64,000 bases of DNA from Pomphorhynchus laevis. Taxonomy: Eukaryota; Acanthocephala; Palaeacanthocephala; Echinorhynchida; Pomphorhynchidae. The notes under the pieces were generated by a model. It searched no databases, was not told the origin of the DNA, and saw only the letters and a list, made by a program, of their open reading frames with translations. The number at the start of each line of letters is the position of its first letter. Within the stretch, counting starts at the first letter, position 1. Positions 45,701-56,825 of the stretch are shown here, in pieces. The position numbers and the translations under genes were made by a program. The stretch lies in NCBI GenBank assembly GCA_012934845.2, contig WNNJ02001154.1:1-64000 (forward strand). Reading direction: 5' to 3'.

Positions 45701-48700
45701 TAGAGAAGGGAGAGGTCAAGATTTCTCCAAGGGCGACGTAGGATTGTAGGTGTGTGAGGAGTGTTGTGGTTGTGAGTGAGATCAAGGGTGACGAGAAAGT
45801 GATCGGATAGACCAGGATCAGAGATGGACAGTGAGGTGTATGCAGCAAAATGATCAGGGACAGCGATGATGTCGAGTGCCCTACCAAGGATATGTGTGGG
45901 GGCGGTGGAGATTAGTTTGTAATTGTAGTTGGATATAATGTTGATAACCGGATGGAATCCGTTGAAGAGGAGCGGTCTAGGCGGATATTGAAGTCGCCTA
46001 GAACGAGTGAAGGGATTAAGGACAAAGAATAATGAGAAATGAGGTCAGCGAGTTCGGTAAAAAATAAGGATGCAGGAGCTGATGATCTAGGACGGTATAC
46101 AATGGCGAGATCTGGAGTGATCGGGTTAGAAGAACAACAAGTGAACAATTCAAATGAGCAAGGACTAAAAGGAGGATTGATTTTGCGAAGAGACCCGGGG
46201 TGACGCGCGAATGCGACGATGCCGCCATGATTAGGGAATTTAGAATGGTATGAGCTGAGGGGGCTAGCGGATTCGACTAGGGATCAACTGGCAGAGAGCA
46301 GACGGCGATTAGAAAGGTCGTCGGAATCTTAGTGCCAAGATTCGTTGAGGCAGAAGAGGTCGATGTTGCTTTGTGAATAGGTTGAGGATAAGATCGGATT
46401 TATTGAGAATATATCTAGTGTTGAGGAGGCCGAGGCGGAAACCGTGTGTGGTGGCGAAAGAGTCTAGTGGAGAAGACACATAGGGGAGATGAAGCGCCAT
46501 CGAATTTTTGGATGGGTGTGGACAACTTGAAAATTTCCGTTTATGTTTCGGATGAAGAGTGATGTTTCGCCGTTTTCCTCGCGACGGCGTTTTTCGATGC
46601 GGGCAGAAGAGAGTTGAGCGATTTCAGAAGGGTTGCGATCGGGGAAAATTCGAGTGGTTGAAGAGGACATGAGTTTAAATCGTTAAGAGAGGACAGAAGA
46701 CGCGTGAGAGCAATGCTTGAAAACAATATTTAGGAGAGGGAGCTGGCAAGGATTAGATTGAGAAGATTTGTTTAGACGGATGAATGCGTCAGGAGTAATG
46801 TCCTTGAAAAAGGATGGTTTATCCACAGGAACAATAGACGAGAGGATGGATCTGAAGGCGGAAACATCGTGATCGAGACATGCTTGTGGAGATAAGTAGT
46901 TGGAAGGAGTGATATTAGTGACGATGACGCAACGATCGCGAGAAGGAAAGCGCTTTCGTAAAGAAGGACGACTGACGTGAGTGGGTGATTTCACGATAGA
47001 GGAGCTGGCAGTTGATGATTTGGAAGGATTTGGTTTGACGACGGGATACACAGAGGATAATGATAATAAAGAGGGTGGCAAGCGATGTGAGGAAAGGTTA
47101 GGAGTGGAAGGATCGTGGAGGTTGGTGGAGGTGATTTTGATTGATGGATGCAAGTTATTGAGAAACGAGACGGGAAGGATGGGACGGGGGCGTCGGGGAG
47201 TGAAGATGACATGGAATGGGAAGTGTATATGGTGGCAGGGTCGGTGGGTGGAGAAAGGTTATTAGAAACGACGGGGTAGTTTGAGTTGACGTGTTGGATG
47301 TTGATATGTGCTTATTGGAAAGGTTGCGGATTAGTTTGTTGGCACAAAAACCACATACGTTGTCTTCTTTATACTTATTCTTGTCGCAGGCGATTGTTGT
47401 CCAGACGCTGCAGTCGTGTATCAAGCACTGTACGTGCAGTTGTCCAGAGTTGGTGTCGGTCTTAGTTGTTTTCTTACTTCGATAGCTCTGTCTAGGGATG
47501 AGGCAATCCCACCCAGCAGACCTAACACAATGCAACGTACTCGTGAGCCTTTTTCACTGAATATTCTTCAGTGGAATTCGGGAGGAGCTTCTGCCCTTAG
47601 ACTTCTATCTGGTAGAGATGCAGATGTTATAGTCCTTCAGAAGACGTGGTCTATCCGAATCCCCCAGGACATTATTCGATTTATCCAAAAGCACATTTGT
47701 TCCCAATATACTCCGTAAATAACCCCGCCTCACTCATCTACATCTCAAGGTTTCCAAACACTAGTTAAATGCTCCTTAAGATCGTCCCTTCTACTCAACT
47801 ATTCTTGTTCTGCCCTGTCTTGTTTAGTTATATCACTATGTAAGAATGGTAAACGCCTCAGTCTAGTCAATGTCTACATCCGTCCAGGTGAGATTCACAA
47901 TAACCATGACCTGCTGGATAGGATTATAGATAGCGGCTATGACATGGTACTTGGTGATTTCAACGATAGAACTGGTCGTTGGATTAATTCAGCACTACGC
48001 AGAGCCAGGAACGGTTATCTTATTCACAAACCACCGTCCCTCACCTTTCATTGCACATCAACGAATTCACTCCTCGACTATTACTGCTTCATGAGAGGTG
48101 GTTGTTGAAATTCCACTATACGAAGAAGTCGCGACAACATCTGTTCACCACTCATGACTTGATTCGTTGGCGGATAGAAGAGGATATGCTGATTCGAAGG
48201 AAATGCCTTTTTTGATTCTATTAGAGTGGCTCTCTTTCGGGCATCTATCCAACGCTTCCCACAAATTGGTAATGAGAGTCTAACTAAATTTAATTCATAC
48301 CTCTCTTCGCAAGCTACCGCGATACTTTTGACTACCTACAAAGGTCGTATTTACAGTCCCACTCCGACAAAACTCCAGATCTTAGCGCATATGATCCGTC
48401 TTCCCAACCGCTCTGCTTCCGTCAGCCAAGTTCTATCGCAAGAATATTGGAACACTAGATATAGGTTCTAACTGGGTAAGGATAGGACAAGCATTGCGTC
48501 CCTTAATCCAGCCCAGTCTTCTTTCTGAAAAATATCTAAGAAGGAGAAGTTTTCTGTCGGAGGGATAGAGCTTTGGGCTGGATTGGAAAAGTAGGTCTTG
48601 ATAAAGTTTTGGAGGAGTCACTATCCCCACATAATTATGGAGCCACTCAATCACATTAACCAATCTCGCCTTGGGAGACTAGGAGTAGAGATCTATCTGT

Positions 48701-51700
48701 CACATATATTTTTAACTCCTGGGGGACACTTCCGGGCATCTCAAAATTTGTCGCTCCACTCTCTTCTCGTATCTGTCAGCTTTTGACAGTCGAACAAAGA
48801 GAAGTGGCTGTCACAATGCTCTTAGCCACCCTTTCCGATGTGGCCGGCATCAGCATTAGTAGACGTGTTTTTATTCCAAAGAAAAATCCGTTCTCTTGTC
48901 CTAAAGACATGCGGCCCATTTCAATTCAAAATTCCCTCATATCGATCTACGAAAAAGCGCTTGTGCGTAGAATCCGCGATCATCTAAGTAGGCGAAACTT
49001 AATTCTACCAGGTTTCCATGGGTTAGTCAAAGGTCGTTCGGTGCATTCAGCTGTAGGTGAAGTGCATAAGTTTTGTCAAGATAATAGTCATCAATTTGCT
49101 GTGGCTGTTTCCGTTGATTTTTCCGTTGCATTTGACCGCATCTCCATACCTTTTGTTATCTCTTCTCTCAGGTCCCTCGGGTTGCCTGCAAGAATTGTTA
49201 ACAGGGTGGAGATACTGCTGTACACCAAGCTATTCTATTATGAAGACGACCCTGTTGCGCGTCAGTTCTACCCTATTACGGTTGTCTCAAGATTCCCATC
49301 TTTCTCCTATCTTGTTTCTTGCTGCCTCAATTGAACTTTTTAAAATATTTAAACGTGAACAGCGTCAAGTGGTATAAGCAGATGATACCACATCCCTGTT
49401 CTATGGACACAAATGTAAAGACGTAGTCTCGGACATCAGCCGATTCTTTTTAATATTAAAAGACCAGTAAACCCGGTAATCTTATTTTAAACTCCGACAA
49501 TTGCAGGTGGTGGTATTTCATGGCGCCCTTGCAACAAAGCAAAAACTTAAGAGATTAGCACTCTCTGCACTCTCCTCCATATTTGCCTCTGAACCACTCC
49601 CTACCTTCACAAGTCGAGTAAAATACCTGGGGTTCACCGTTTCGGTGAACTGGTCGGCGAAAGCTGACCTGGATAGACTTAAACGTATCCTGAAGAAAGC
49701 TAGGTGGGCTCTGAAACGGGCTCCGCATCTGTCATTGTAAGGGAAAACTTATGTGCGCCTTTGGGGTACCCGGGCTATCTCGGGACTAGTCTTCTTCTTA
49801 AGAGAACGTTCCCCAGAGCAAAGGCTAGGTTTCTGAAGCTCCTTGTCTCGCGCTTACCCAGCATCGTCCGCACCGATTGGATTCTTCGGGGGGGGGTGAA
49901 AGACCCCAGGTGGTTCAATCGGAAAGCGGCGTGTTGGATTGGTTGGGGGCTCAGATCCCCATGGATTTGAGGCCTTCATAATGAGAAGAAGTGTTAAGAA
50001 GTAAAGAAGAGTATGATGTTCTCGCTTCAACTATCTATTGTTTAATTTTTTACTTACCCATTTATCCATGTATATGTATCATGTGTTCCTTATTTGTATT
50101 AAATGGTGTATTAATCACTGTAGAGAGCTGGTGTATAAATCGCTGTATAGAACTTGTGTATTAATCGCTATATACAGCTGGTGTATTAATCGGTGTATAT
50201 TGCTGGTGTATTAATAGCTGTATAAGTCTGGTGTATTAATATGATGTATTAATCGCTATATACATCAGTAATATAATGTATTAAGTAATATAATGGACGC
50301 AGGTGTAAAGACGTAGTCTCGGACATCAGTCGATTCTTTTTAATATTAAAAGACCAGTTAACCCGGTCCAATCTTATTTTAAACTCCGACAATTGCAGGT
50401 GGTGGTATTTCATGGCGCCCTTGCAACAAAGCAAAAACTCAAGAGATTAGCACTCTCTGCCCTCCCCTCTATTTTCAGTAATCAACGTATCCCTACCTTC
50501 ACGAGTCGAGTAAAATACCTAGGGTTCACTGTTACGGTAAACTGGTCGGCGAAAGCTGACCTGGATAGACTTAAACGTATCCTGAAGATAGCTAGGTGGG
50601 CCCTGAAACGGGCTCAGCATATGTCATTGAACGGGAAAACCCAAGTTCGCCTCTGGGGCACTTAAGCTATCTCGGGATTAGTCTCCTTTTCGAATGGACG
50701 TCCCCCAGAGCAAAGGCTAAGGTTTCTCAAGCTCTTCGTCTCTCGTTTACCCAGCATAGTGCGCCTTGATTAGACTCTTTGAAGGGGGTTGGAAGTCCCC
50801 GGGTGGTTTTGTCGGAAGGCGGGGTGTTGGGTTGGCTAGAGGGCTCAGTTCCCTCGGTCCTGAGGCCATAAATTGGAGGACTTGAAACAGTATGAAGAAA
50901 GAAGAATTCTCTGGCGTGTTATGCTTTTTCTTTAACTGACAACTTTTTTATTATCCGCATGTATTATTTTAAGAAAATCTTATTATTTGTTTAATTCTAT
51001 TTTCTTTCGTACTTTTGGGTTTTTCTTTTTTGTGTCTTCAAAAGTCGCCGATATAAAAAATACATATTTAATATATTACATATTTAATGAATATAAATTA
51101 CATATTTAATATTTTTTAACAATAAAATTTAAATCTATTTTCATAATAAAACAATTAATAAATAACAGCTATATTTACCGCAGAGTTGTACTTACTTGGA
51201 GTTGGTCTCAATTCGTTATTTTGAATGTTTGCATCATATTTCAACGCCGTATCTATGTCAGTGGTTTTTAATGAAAATACACCAGGCGGATTAGTAACTG
51301 ATGGTTTTCTAAATTTTACGTAATCGACTTCGTTTTCACGTTTATCACTTGGCATTTCCACGGGAGAATTGATAATCGTGTTTTCGCTTAATGTTAGTTT
51401 ATTGATGGATGATCGGATATCATGTATTAAAGATTGATCGTTTTGAAAAGCTGGAGGGAAAAAGTTTTGCATTACAGATGAAACCGGATTCGGTACTAGT
51501 GTACCACCAGTACTGGAAAAATTAAATAGTGACGCTGGCTTGTCATTAACAAAGCTTTCGGATGTTGGTTGAAACAATGATTTAAAAGTTTGGCCGATTT
51601 GTTGATCGAATTGCCCAGATTGGCTGTTTATTTGCATAGGCAGTTTAAATTCCGTGTTTTGATTATTCATTGGTTGTACACTGCTATTAAAACTAAACGG

Positions 51701-52543
51701 TTGATTTGCTGACTGCGAAATCTGTTGAAATGCTTGTGGCTGCAAAGTATTGTTTGATTGTCGATCCATTTCTCCATCCAATTGTAATGATTTCTTAGTG
51801 TTAGAGCTGATTTCATTATCTGTAGATGTTGCAAAACTTTCCGATTCGGATCTCTTAATTTTTTCGACGGTAATATGATGTTTTCCTTTAGATTTGTGTA
51901 TTTTCGAACTTCTTTTATGTAGCCTTCCATCCCCACTACGTAGCAACGACGTACCTTTTTTATTTCTTTTTAAAAAGTGCTTATCTGCGTGTTTTACAAG
52001 TGACGAGATAATATTCTCTTCTTTACATGATGAATCATATTTAACTTCGACGTATCTATAATTAGCTATATTGTTATTTTGATCAGATTCAGTAAACTCG
52101 ATTTGAGAATTGCCTTTGTGCTTTCGTCTTTTACGTTTTCTCCTAATTCCTGCAATATTGGAGTGTATACTTGAATTGTAATCTTTCAGCGTTCCGGTAG
52201 GTAGAGATCTGTGTGTAATATGACCAGGTAGTGAGTTATGTGATGCAAAAGTCCAGTCCGATAAGCGTTGATGCTGTTCGTGGCCTTTATAGTGTGGTAC
52301 TCCTTGCGAATTATAATAATTGTCCACAATGGGTTTATACCATTGTGCATTGCGAATATATCTTAACTCAACTGGTGGGTTTGTAAAAAAATGGTTATTA
52401 ATTTCAAAGAGATCCCGATCTCCATAATCCGTATGAATTAATAGAAACGGTAATGCTGATATCGCTCTATTGTCGTAATTATTTATTAATGAATTACGCT
52501 TATTTTGATTTACCGAATAAATTCGGTTTTGGAGATGGTGCAT
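36757..52543 (-). CDS. Two-exon host gene, 676-aa disordered F/N/Q/S-rich protein
   Basis: Exon 1 at 51196-52543 starts at ATG 52543 and ends at a strong donor (CCAA then GTAAGTAC). Exon 2 at 36757-37439 starts after ATTGTAG and ends RQRFIKN-stop. Exon 1 leaves one base and exon 2 supplies two, so 1348 + 683 nt make 677 codons including the stop, with no internal stop. Residues 134-143 are a basic cluster (RRKRKRRKHK) that could be a nuclear localisation signal. The second half repeats short F-N/F-D motifs about every 10-13 residues (SQFNPL, LRFDPP, SQFNQA, LQFQPR, AQFDPE, PKFNVG). Two similar basic motifs recur (RISRIRNRLSLKN and LTRIREALKLPS). No known domain, signal peptide or membrane segment is visible, and I do not recognise the family. 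An upstream non-coding exon is possible. Confidence 0.6.
38165..38545 (-). mobile_element. PLE GIY-YIG fragment
   Basis: On the minus strand: SSFKSNATSLKYKIKGEFN, CKSKNIIYL, then CTTCQPQYIGQTGGSMNVR. This is the same linker-to-endonuclease order as at 8776-9251 (SSTNGLEYQVRGKYNCKSK). It is closer to the GIY-YIG consensus (QYIGQT) than that copy. Frame breaks are present and no RT adjoins. Confidence 0.65.
39829..41216 (-). mobile_element. 1.37-kb retroposed insertion with 11-bp target duplication
   Basis: AGATAAAAACT occurs at both edges (39829-39839 and 41206-41216) and removing 39840-41216 restores the LINE RT reading frame (VGEFLS joined to AERGMSTSVPQG). The insert (39840-41205, minus sense) begins CGAACGAAACAG, has a 65-nt leader, one 320-codon ORF, and a 338-nt trailer with AATAAA (39852-39857 complement), and ends TTTATTATT. 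It has no terminal inverted repeats. This fits target-primed reverse transcription of an RNA by a LINE, either a processed gene copy or a non-autonomous element. There is no long poly(A) tail. Confidence 0.75.
40178..41140 (-). CDS. 320-aa acidic protein with a 91-residue internal tandem duplication, unknown function
   Basis: Uninterrupted from ATG 41140 to the stop, inside the retroposed insertion. The N-terminal 100 residues (MGDGGLMNFAYESFLKIWPT..., FLLGFLNSKGVLRFYIDHVE, GSDGTVYVHGEI) look folded and mixed in composition. Residues from VGSIDDADERS onward are two copies of a 91-residue unit (40583-40855 and 40310-40582) about 90 percent alike and very acidic, with DALID, RTGNDSD and NGYGND motifs. 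The C-terminus is Cys/Lys-rich (CGSFTDTVTCWKFKRKQC). No family recognised. Intact length inside a dead LINE suggests the insertion is younger than much of the LINE's decay, or that it is selected. Confidence 0.55.
   Translation of the reverse strand: MGDGGLMNFAYESFLKIWPTLDSRQGDTVDDREDISERLERSLNHFLLGFLNSKGVLRFYIDHVEVNFQGFIGYDCDEVFIEGSDGTVYVHGEINVGSIDDADERSKDLSDNRIETERECDDALIDCRTGNDSDEDCEDSWAYSSEVDTVDTFNIISVIDALSNNRSNNCNGYGNDFLRTIALMEDVGSIDDADERSEDLSDNRIETERECDDALIDRRTGNDSDQDCEDTWAYSSEVETVDTFNSVGVIDVLSDNRSNDCNGYGNDYLATITLMEDNNDSGNYHCCSVEKRMVLKRLEASDCGSFTDTVTCWKFKRKQC
43541..47535 (-). mobile_element. LINE family C, longest copy
   Basis: In minus order: ORF1 (47535-47155 with VQCLIHDCSVWTTI and NVCGFCANKLI; 47153-46683 with RDRCVIVTNITPS and AFIRLNKSS); endonuclease (46500-46309 FRLGLLNTRYILNKSD; 46148-45912 SLVLGDFNIRLDRS); the stretch before RT (45561-45076 RAPWFDIQCLLSKRRLR, then LWHTFNSILARSS); and scattered RT remnants to 44200. 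The 3' end is GCATTTGCCACGTTAAATAA followed by T-rich sequence at about 43545. It sits in ORF1 of element 2, whose 5' part does not reappear beyond 47.5 kb. The strand is strongly pyrimidine-rich, unlike the other LINEs here. Many stops. Confidence 0.7.
47520..50005 (+). mobile_element. R1-like/LOA-like LINE (element 4), decayed
   Basis: Endonuclease: FSLNILQWNSGGASALR and DADVIVLQKTW (47550-47650), LVNVYIRPGE, YDMVLGDFNDRTGRW (about 47940-47975). RT: SRRVFIPKKNPFSCPKDMR and PISIQNSLISIYEKALVRRI (48860-48975), FHGLVKGRSVHSAVGEVHKF, VSVDFSVAFDRISI (about 49110-49150). C-terminal part: KYLGFTVSVNWSAKADLDRL (49620-49680) and KRAPHL. This is clearly a different lineage from the CR1-like elements: GC-richer, with a PKKNP block before RPISI. 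Stops and frame changes occur throughout. Confidence 0.65.
50100..50285. repeat. Minisatellite of about 30 bp between two LINE 3' ends
   Basis: Units of the form CTGGTGTATTAATCGCTGTATA, about six, varying. It may be the amplified tail of element 4, since it lies between its two 3'-end copies. Confidence 0.75.
50290..50905 (+). mobile_element. Second copy of the element 4 3' end
   Basis: Direct repeat of about 49400-50005 with roughly 90 percent identity (GTAAAGACGTAGTCTCGGAC start; YLGFTVTVNWSAKADLDRL). Each copy has its own differences, so this is not a recent assembly duplication. Either a second 5'-truncated insertion into the same site or a segmental duplication. Confidence 0.75.
50906..51150. 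other. AT-rich intron remainder
   Basis: No feature recognised between the LINE copy and the end of exon 1. Confidence 0.5.
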
Positions 52544-52559
52544 ATCGATTGGATTTTCA

Positions 52560-53214
52560 AGTCGACAAATAATTTAATTATGATAATCAGCTCTTCTAGT
52601 TGTAGAAGTCATATGCGTATACTTCCTTTACGAATATTTGAAGTGTAACGATAGATATGCAGTTTCAAAAATGCAATTTTCTGACAAAACTAAGGCAACC
52701 TTGTTTGAGTGATACTCAACCTTGTTTATAATGATTCTCAAGGCCGTACCTTTACTGACAAATATTCGTGTCGAATTTCACGAAAATTTCTCTTAAATGA
52801 CTAATGAAACTCGGTCTTTAAAAGTTCCTTATTGTTATGGAGTTCGACGTTAATTGGCAATCGTATCATTAAAATTATCATATTATTAAAAATTCATATC
52901 TTTAATATTTATACAAAAACTAAGTTGTACTAACTTCTTATTTTACATCTTAAAATTTATCTGCAACATATAAAAGCTAAAAACGTTTACATCATGGCAT
53001 TAGTCATTGATAGTTGAAACACATTTGATAAATAAAATATCTACAACATTAAAACGGAAGTATTAATGTTGCAAACGTTGTAATAAATAAAGAAGATTAA
53101 GAAAATATTACAGTTCAATCGAAACAAAACCTTTCTACGTTTTAATCATTTTAAAACCAAAATCATTAATCGATGAAAAATCAGAAAAACTATATTTGCT
53201 TATTTATAAAATAT
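52560..53214. other. 5' flank of the 676-aa protein gene
   Basis: On the minus strand a 12-codon upstream ORF (MTSTTRRADYHN, about 52611-52573) precedes ATG 52543 by about 30 nt. No clear TATA or initiator can be asserted. Beyond about 52650 the sequence is AT-rich and leads into the satellite array. Confidence 0.3.
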
Positions 53215-55940
53215 AAAGTGAAAGAAATATGTCGACAGATTTAAAAAGTATTGTTCATTTCTGCATTCAAATAATAATTATAATAAAAATATAATTCAAA
53301 GAATAGCAGGAAAATTATCTTTTTATACCAATTCAAAACTTAATAAATAGATTTCTTTGCTTCTTAATAAAATTAGGAGTACAAGAAATATGTCGTCAAG
53401 TTTGAAAAGTTGTATTCGTTTCTATCATTCTAATAATAATTATAATAAAAATATAATTCAAAGAATAGCAGGAAAATTATCTTTTTATACCAATTCAAAA
53501 CTTAATAAATAGATTTCTTTGCTTCTTAATAAAATTAGGAGTACAAGAAATATGTCGTCAAGTTTGAAAAGTTGTATTCGTTTCTATCATTCTAATAATA
53601 ATTAAAATAAAAATATAATTCAAAGAATAGCAGGAAAATTATCTTTTTATACCAATTCAAAACTTAATAAATAGATTTCTTTGCTTCTTAATAAAATTAG
53701 GAGTACAAGAAATATGTCGTCAAGTTTGAAAAGTTGTATTCGTTTCTATCATTCTAATAATAATTATAATAAAAATATAATTCAAAGAATAGCAGGAAAA
53801 TTATCTTTTTATACCAATTCAAAACTTAATAAATAGATTTCTTTGCTTCTTAATAAAATTAGGAGTACAAGAAATATGTCGTCAAGTTTGAAAAGTTGTA
53901 TTCGTTTCTATCATTCTAATAATAATTATAATAAAAATATAATTCAAAGAATAGCAGGAAAATTATCTTTTTATACCAATTCAAAACTTAATAAATAGAT
54001 TTCTTTGCTTCTTAATAAAATTAAGAGTACAAGAAATATGTCGTAAATTGGAAAAGTTGTATTCGTTTCTATCATTCTAATAATAATTATAATAAAAATA
54101 TAATTCAAAGAATAGCAGGAAAATTATCTTTTTATACCAATTCAAAACTTAATAAATAGATTTCTTTGCTTCTTAATAAAATTAGGAGTACAAGAAATAT
54201 GTCGTCAAGTTTGAAAAGTTGTATTCGTTTCTATCATTCTAATAATAATTATAATAAAAATATAATTCAAAGAATAGCAGGAAAATTATCTTTTTATACC
54301 AATTCAAAACTTAATAAATAGATTTCTTTGCTTCTTAATAAAATTAGGAGTACAAGAAATATGTCGTCAAGTTTGAAAAGTTGTATTCGTTTCTATCATT
54401 CTAATAATAATTAAAATAAAAATATAATTCAAAGAATAGCAGGAAAATTATCTTTTTATACCAATTCAAAACTTAATAAATAGATTTCTTTGCTTCTTAA
54501 TAAAATTAGGAGTACAAGAAATATGTCGTCAAGTTTGAAAAGTTGTATTCGTTTCTATCATTCTAATAATAATTATAATAAAAATATAATTCAAAGAATA
54601 GCAGGAAAATTATCTTTTTATACCAATTCAAAACTTAATAAATAGATTTCTTTGCTTCTTAATAAAATTAGGAGTACAAGAAATATGTCGTCAAGTTTGA
54701 AAAGTTGTATTCGTTTCTATCATTCTAATAATAATTAAAATAAAAATATAATTCAAAGAATAGCAGGAAAATTATCTTTTTATACCAATTCAAAACTTAA
54801 TAAATAGATTTCTTTGCTTCTTAATAAAATTAGGAGTACAAGAAATATGTCGTCAAGTTTGAAAAGTTGTATTCGTTTCTATCATTCTAATAATAATTAT
54901 AATAAAAATATAATTCAAAGAATAGCAGGAAAATTATCTTTTTATACCAATTCAAAACTTAATAAATAGATTTCTTTGCTTCTTAATAAAATTAGGAGTA
55001 CAAGAAATATGTCGTCAAGTTTGAAAAGTTGTATTCGTTTCTATCATTCTAATAATAATTAAAATAAAAATATAATTCAAAGAATAGCAGGAAAATTATC
55101 TTTTTATACCAATTCAAAACTTAATAAATAGATTTCTTTGCTTCTTAATAAAATTAGGAGTACAAGAAATATGTCGTCAAGTTTGAAAAGTTGTATTCGT
55201 TTCTATCATTCTAATAATAATTATAATAAAAATATAATTCAAAGAATAGCAGGAAAATTATCTTTTTATACCAATTCAAAACTTAATAAATAGATTTCTT
55301 TGCTTCTTAATAAAATTAGGAGTACAAGAAATATGTCGTCAAGTTTGAAAAGTTGTATTCGTTTCTATCATTCTAATAATAATTATAATAAAAATATAAT
55401 TCAAAGAATAGCAGGAAAATTATCTTTTTATACCAATTCAAAACTTAATAAATAGATTTCTTTGCTTCTTAATAAAATTAGGAGTACAAGAAATATGTCG
55501 TCAAGTTTGAAAAGTTGTATTCGTTTCTATCATTCTAATAATAATTATAATAAAAATATAATTCAAAGAATAGCAGGAAAATTATCTTTTTATACCAATT
55601 CAAAACTTAATAAATAGATTTCTTTGCTTCTTAATAAAATTAGGAGTACAAGAAATATGTCGTCAAGTTTGAAAAGTTGTATTCGTTTCTATCATTCTAA
55701 TAATAATTATAATAAAAATATAATTCAAAGAATAGCAGGAAAATTATCTTTTTATACCAATTCAAAACTTAATAAATAGATTTCTTTGCTTCTTAATAAA
55801 ATTAGGAGTACAAGAAATATGTCGTCAAGTTTGAAAAGTTGTATTCGTTTCTATCATTCTAATAATACTTATAATAAAAATATAATTCAAAGAATAGCAG
55901 GAAATTATCTTTTTATACCAATTCAAAACTTAATAAATGT
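53215..55940 (+). repeat. 162-bp satellite, about 17 units, most with a 40-codon ORF
   Basis: Unit landmarks recur every 162 bp (ATG at 53390 and then every 162 bp to about 55819), nearly identical apart from a divergent first unit (ATG 53229). Each typical unit encodes MSSSLKSCIRFYHS... through SFYTNSKLNK-stop, 40 residues. Units 3, 8, 10 and 12 carry TAA instead of TAT at codon 18. Units 7-12 alternate the two forms, giving a 324-bp higher-order period. Unit 6 has a 4-5-base change (GTCGTAAATTGG), and the last unit has lost one A. The unit length is near that of a nucleosome repeat, as in many centromeric or heterochromatic satellites. Confidence 0.95.
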
Positions 55941-56825
55941 ATTTTTTGCTTGAATTAATATTTTTGTTATAATTTTATATTTGCGTTGATAATATTCTTA
56001 TTTAATTATTTTGTTTTGAATTTTTTTATTTTTACTTTGAGTTTAATAATAATTTTTTATAATTAAAAGTTATAATTTTATCATTTGATTGTTGTAATCA
56101 CTACAAAATAGAACTCCCTTAATTTACAACCATTTTTATTTTTGAATCTTTATTTAAATGTTGCTCAGAATTATATAATAAGGTTATATTAGATACAATA
56201 TATAATATATATAAAATTTTGAGTATATATAATTCTTAAGTATTTATTGTTCATTTATTTAAATTAAAATATTTTTTTACATATGTTACAAAATGTGTGA
56301 CATTTTACATCATCATTAAGTAAATTATTACTCTTTGTTAAGTAGTAATTTCGCTTTTGTTTGTAATCATCTTTTATTTAATAACGTAGACAACTGTCGT
56401 AAAACAGTGTAAGAGTATTATAAAATAAATATGTTGTTGGTAAATAGATTACTATTGAAATATTTATTAAATACCAAAGTAAATATTTGAATTTTCTTTA
56501 ATTATATAAAATTACTAAATATAAATTTAAATAAATAAAACTTTATCATCTTAAGTAAACTTTATAATAAACTTTATAATAAACTTTCGTAGATTTAGTG
56601 GCATTATTTGGCTTTATCGAGCCATAAACTTCTTTATTAGGCACAACTTTGAAGTTGTGCCTAATATTATTTTAATATTCTAATTACTTATAATTGTTGC
56701 TAATTGAATCCATTCTGAAGTTTTGTAAAAATACCATATTTATCAAAATCGCGTTTTGATATAATTTTTATAAATTATAAAAATTATTAAAATTATCGAC
56801 AACATGATTTCTTCCTAAAACATCC
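55941..56825. other. AT-rich, no gene seen
   Basis: Contains a small hairpin at about 56637-56663 (TTAGGCACAACTT with AAGTTGTGCCTAA) and otherwise A/T-rich sequence. Confidence 0.6.

Larger units (their letters stand above)
37440..51195 (-). other. 13.76-kb intron of the 676-aa protein gene
   Basis: Delimited by GTAAGTAC (donor, minus strand, 51195) and ATTGTAG (acceptor, 37440). It contains a PLE fragment, three LINEs, an ORF-bearing insertion, and an AT-rich stretch at 37500-38160 with a TA/CA microsatellite near 37710-37790. The LINEs at 38.8-47.5 kb are sense to the host gene and the one at 47.5-50.9 kb is antisense. Confidence 0.6.
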
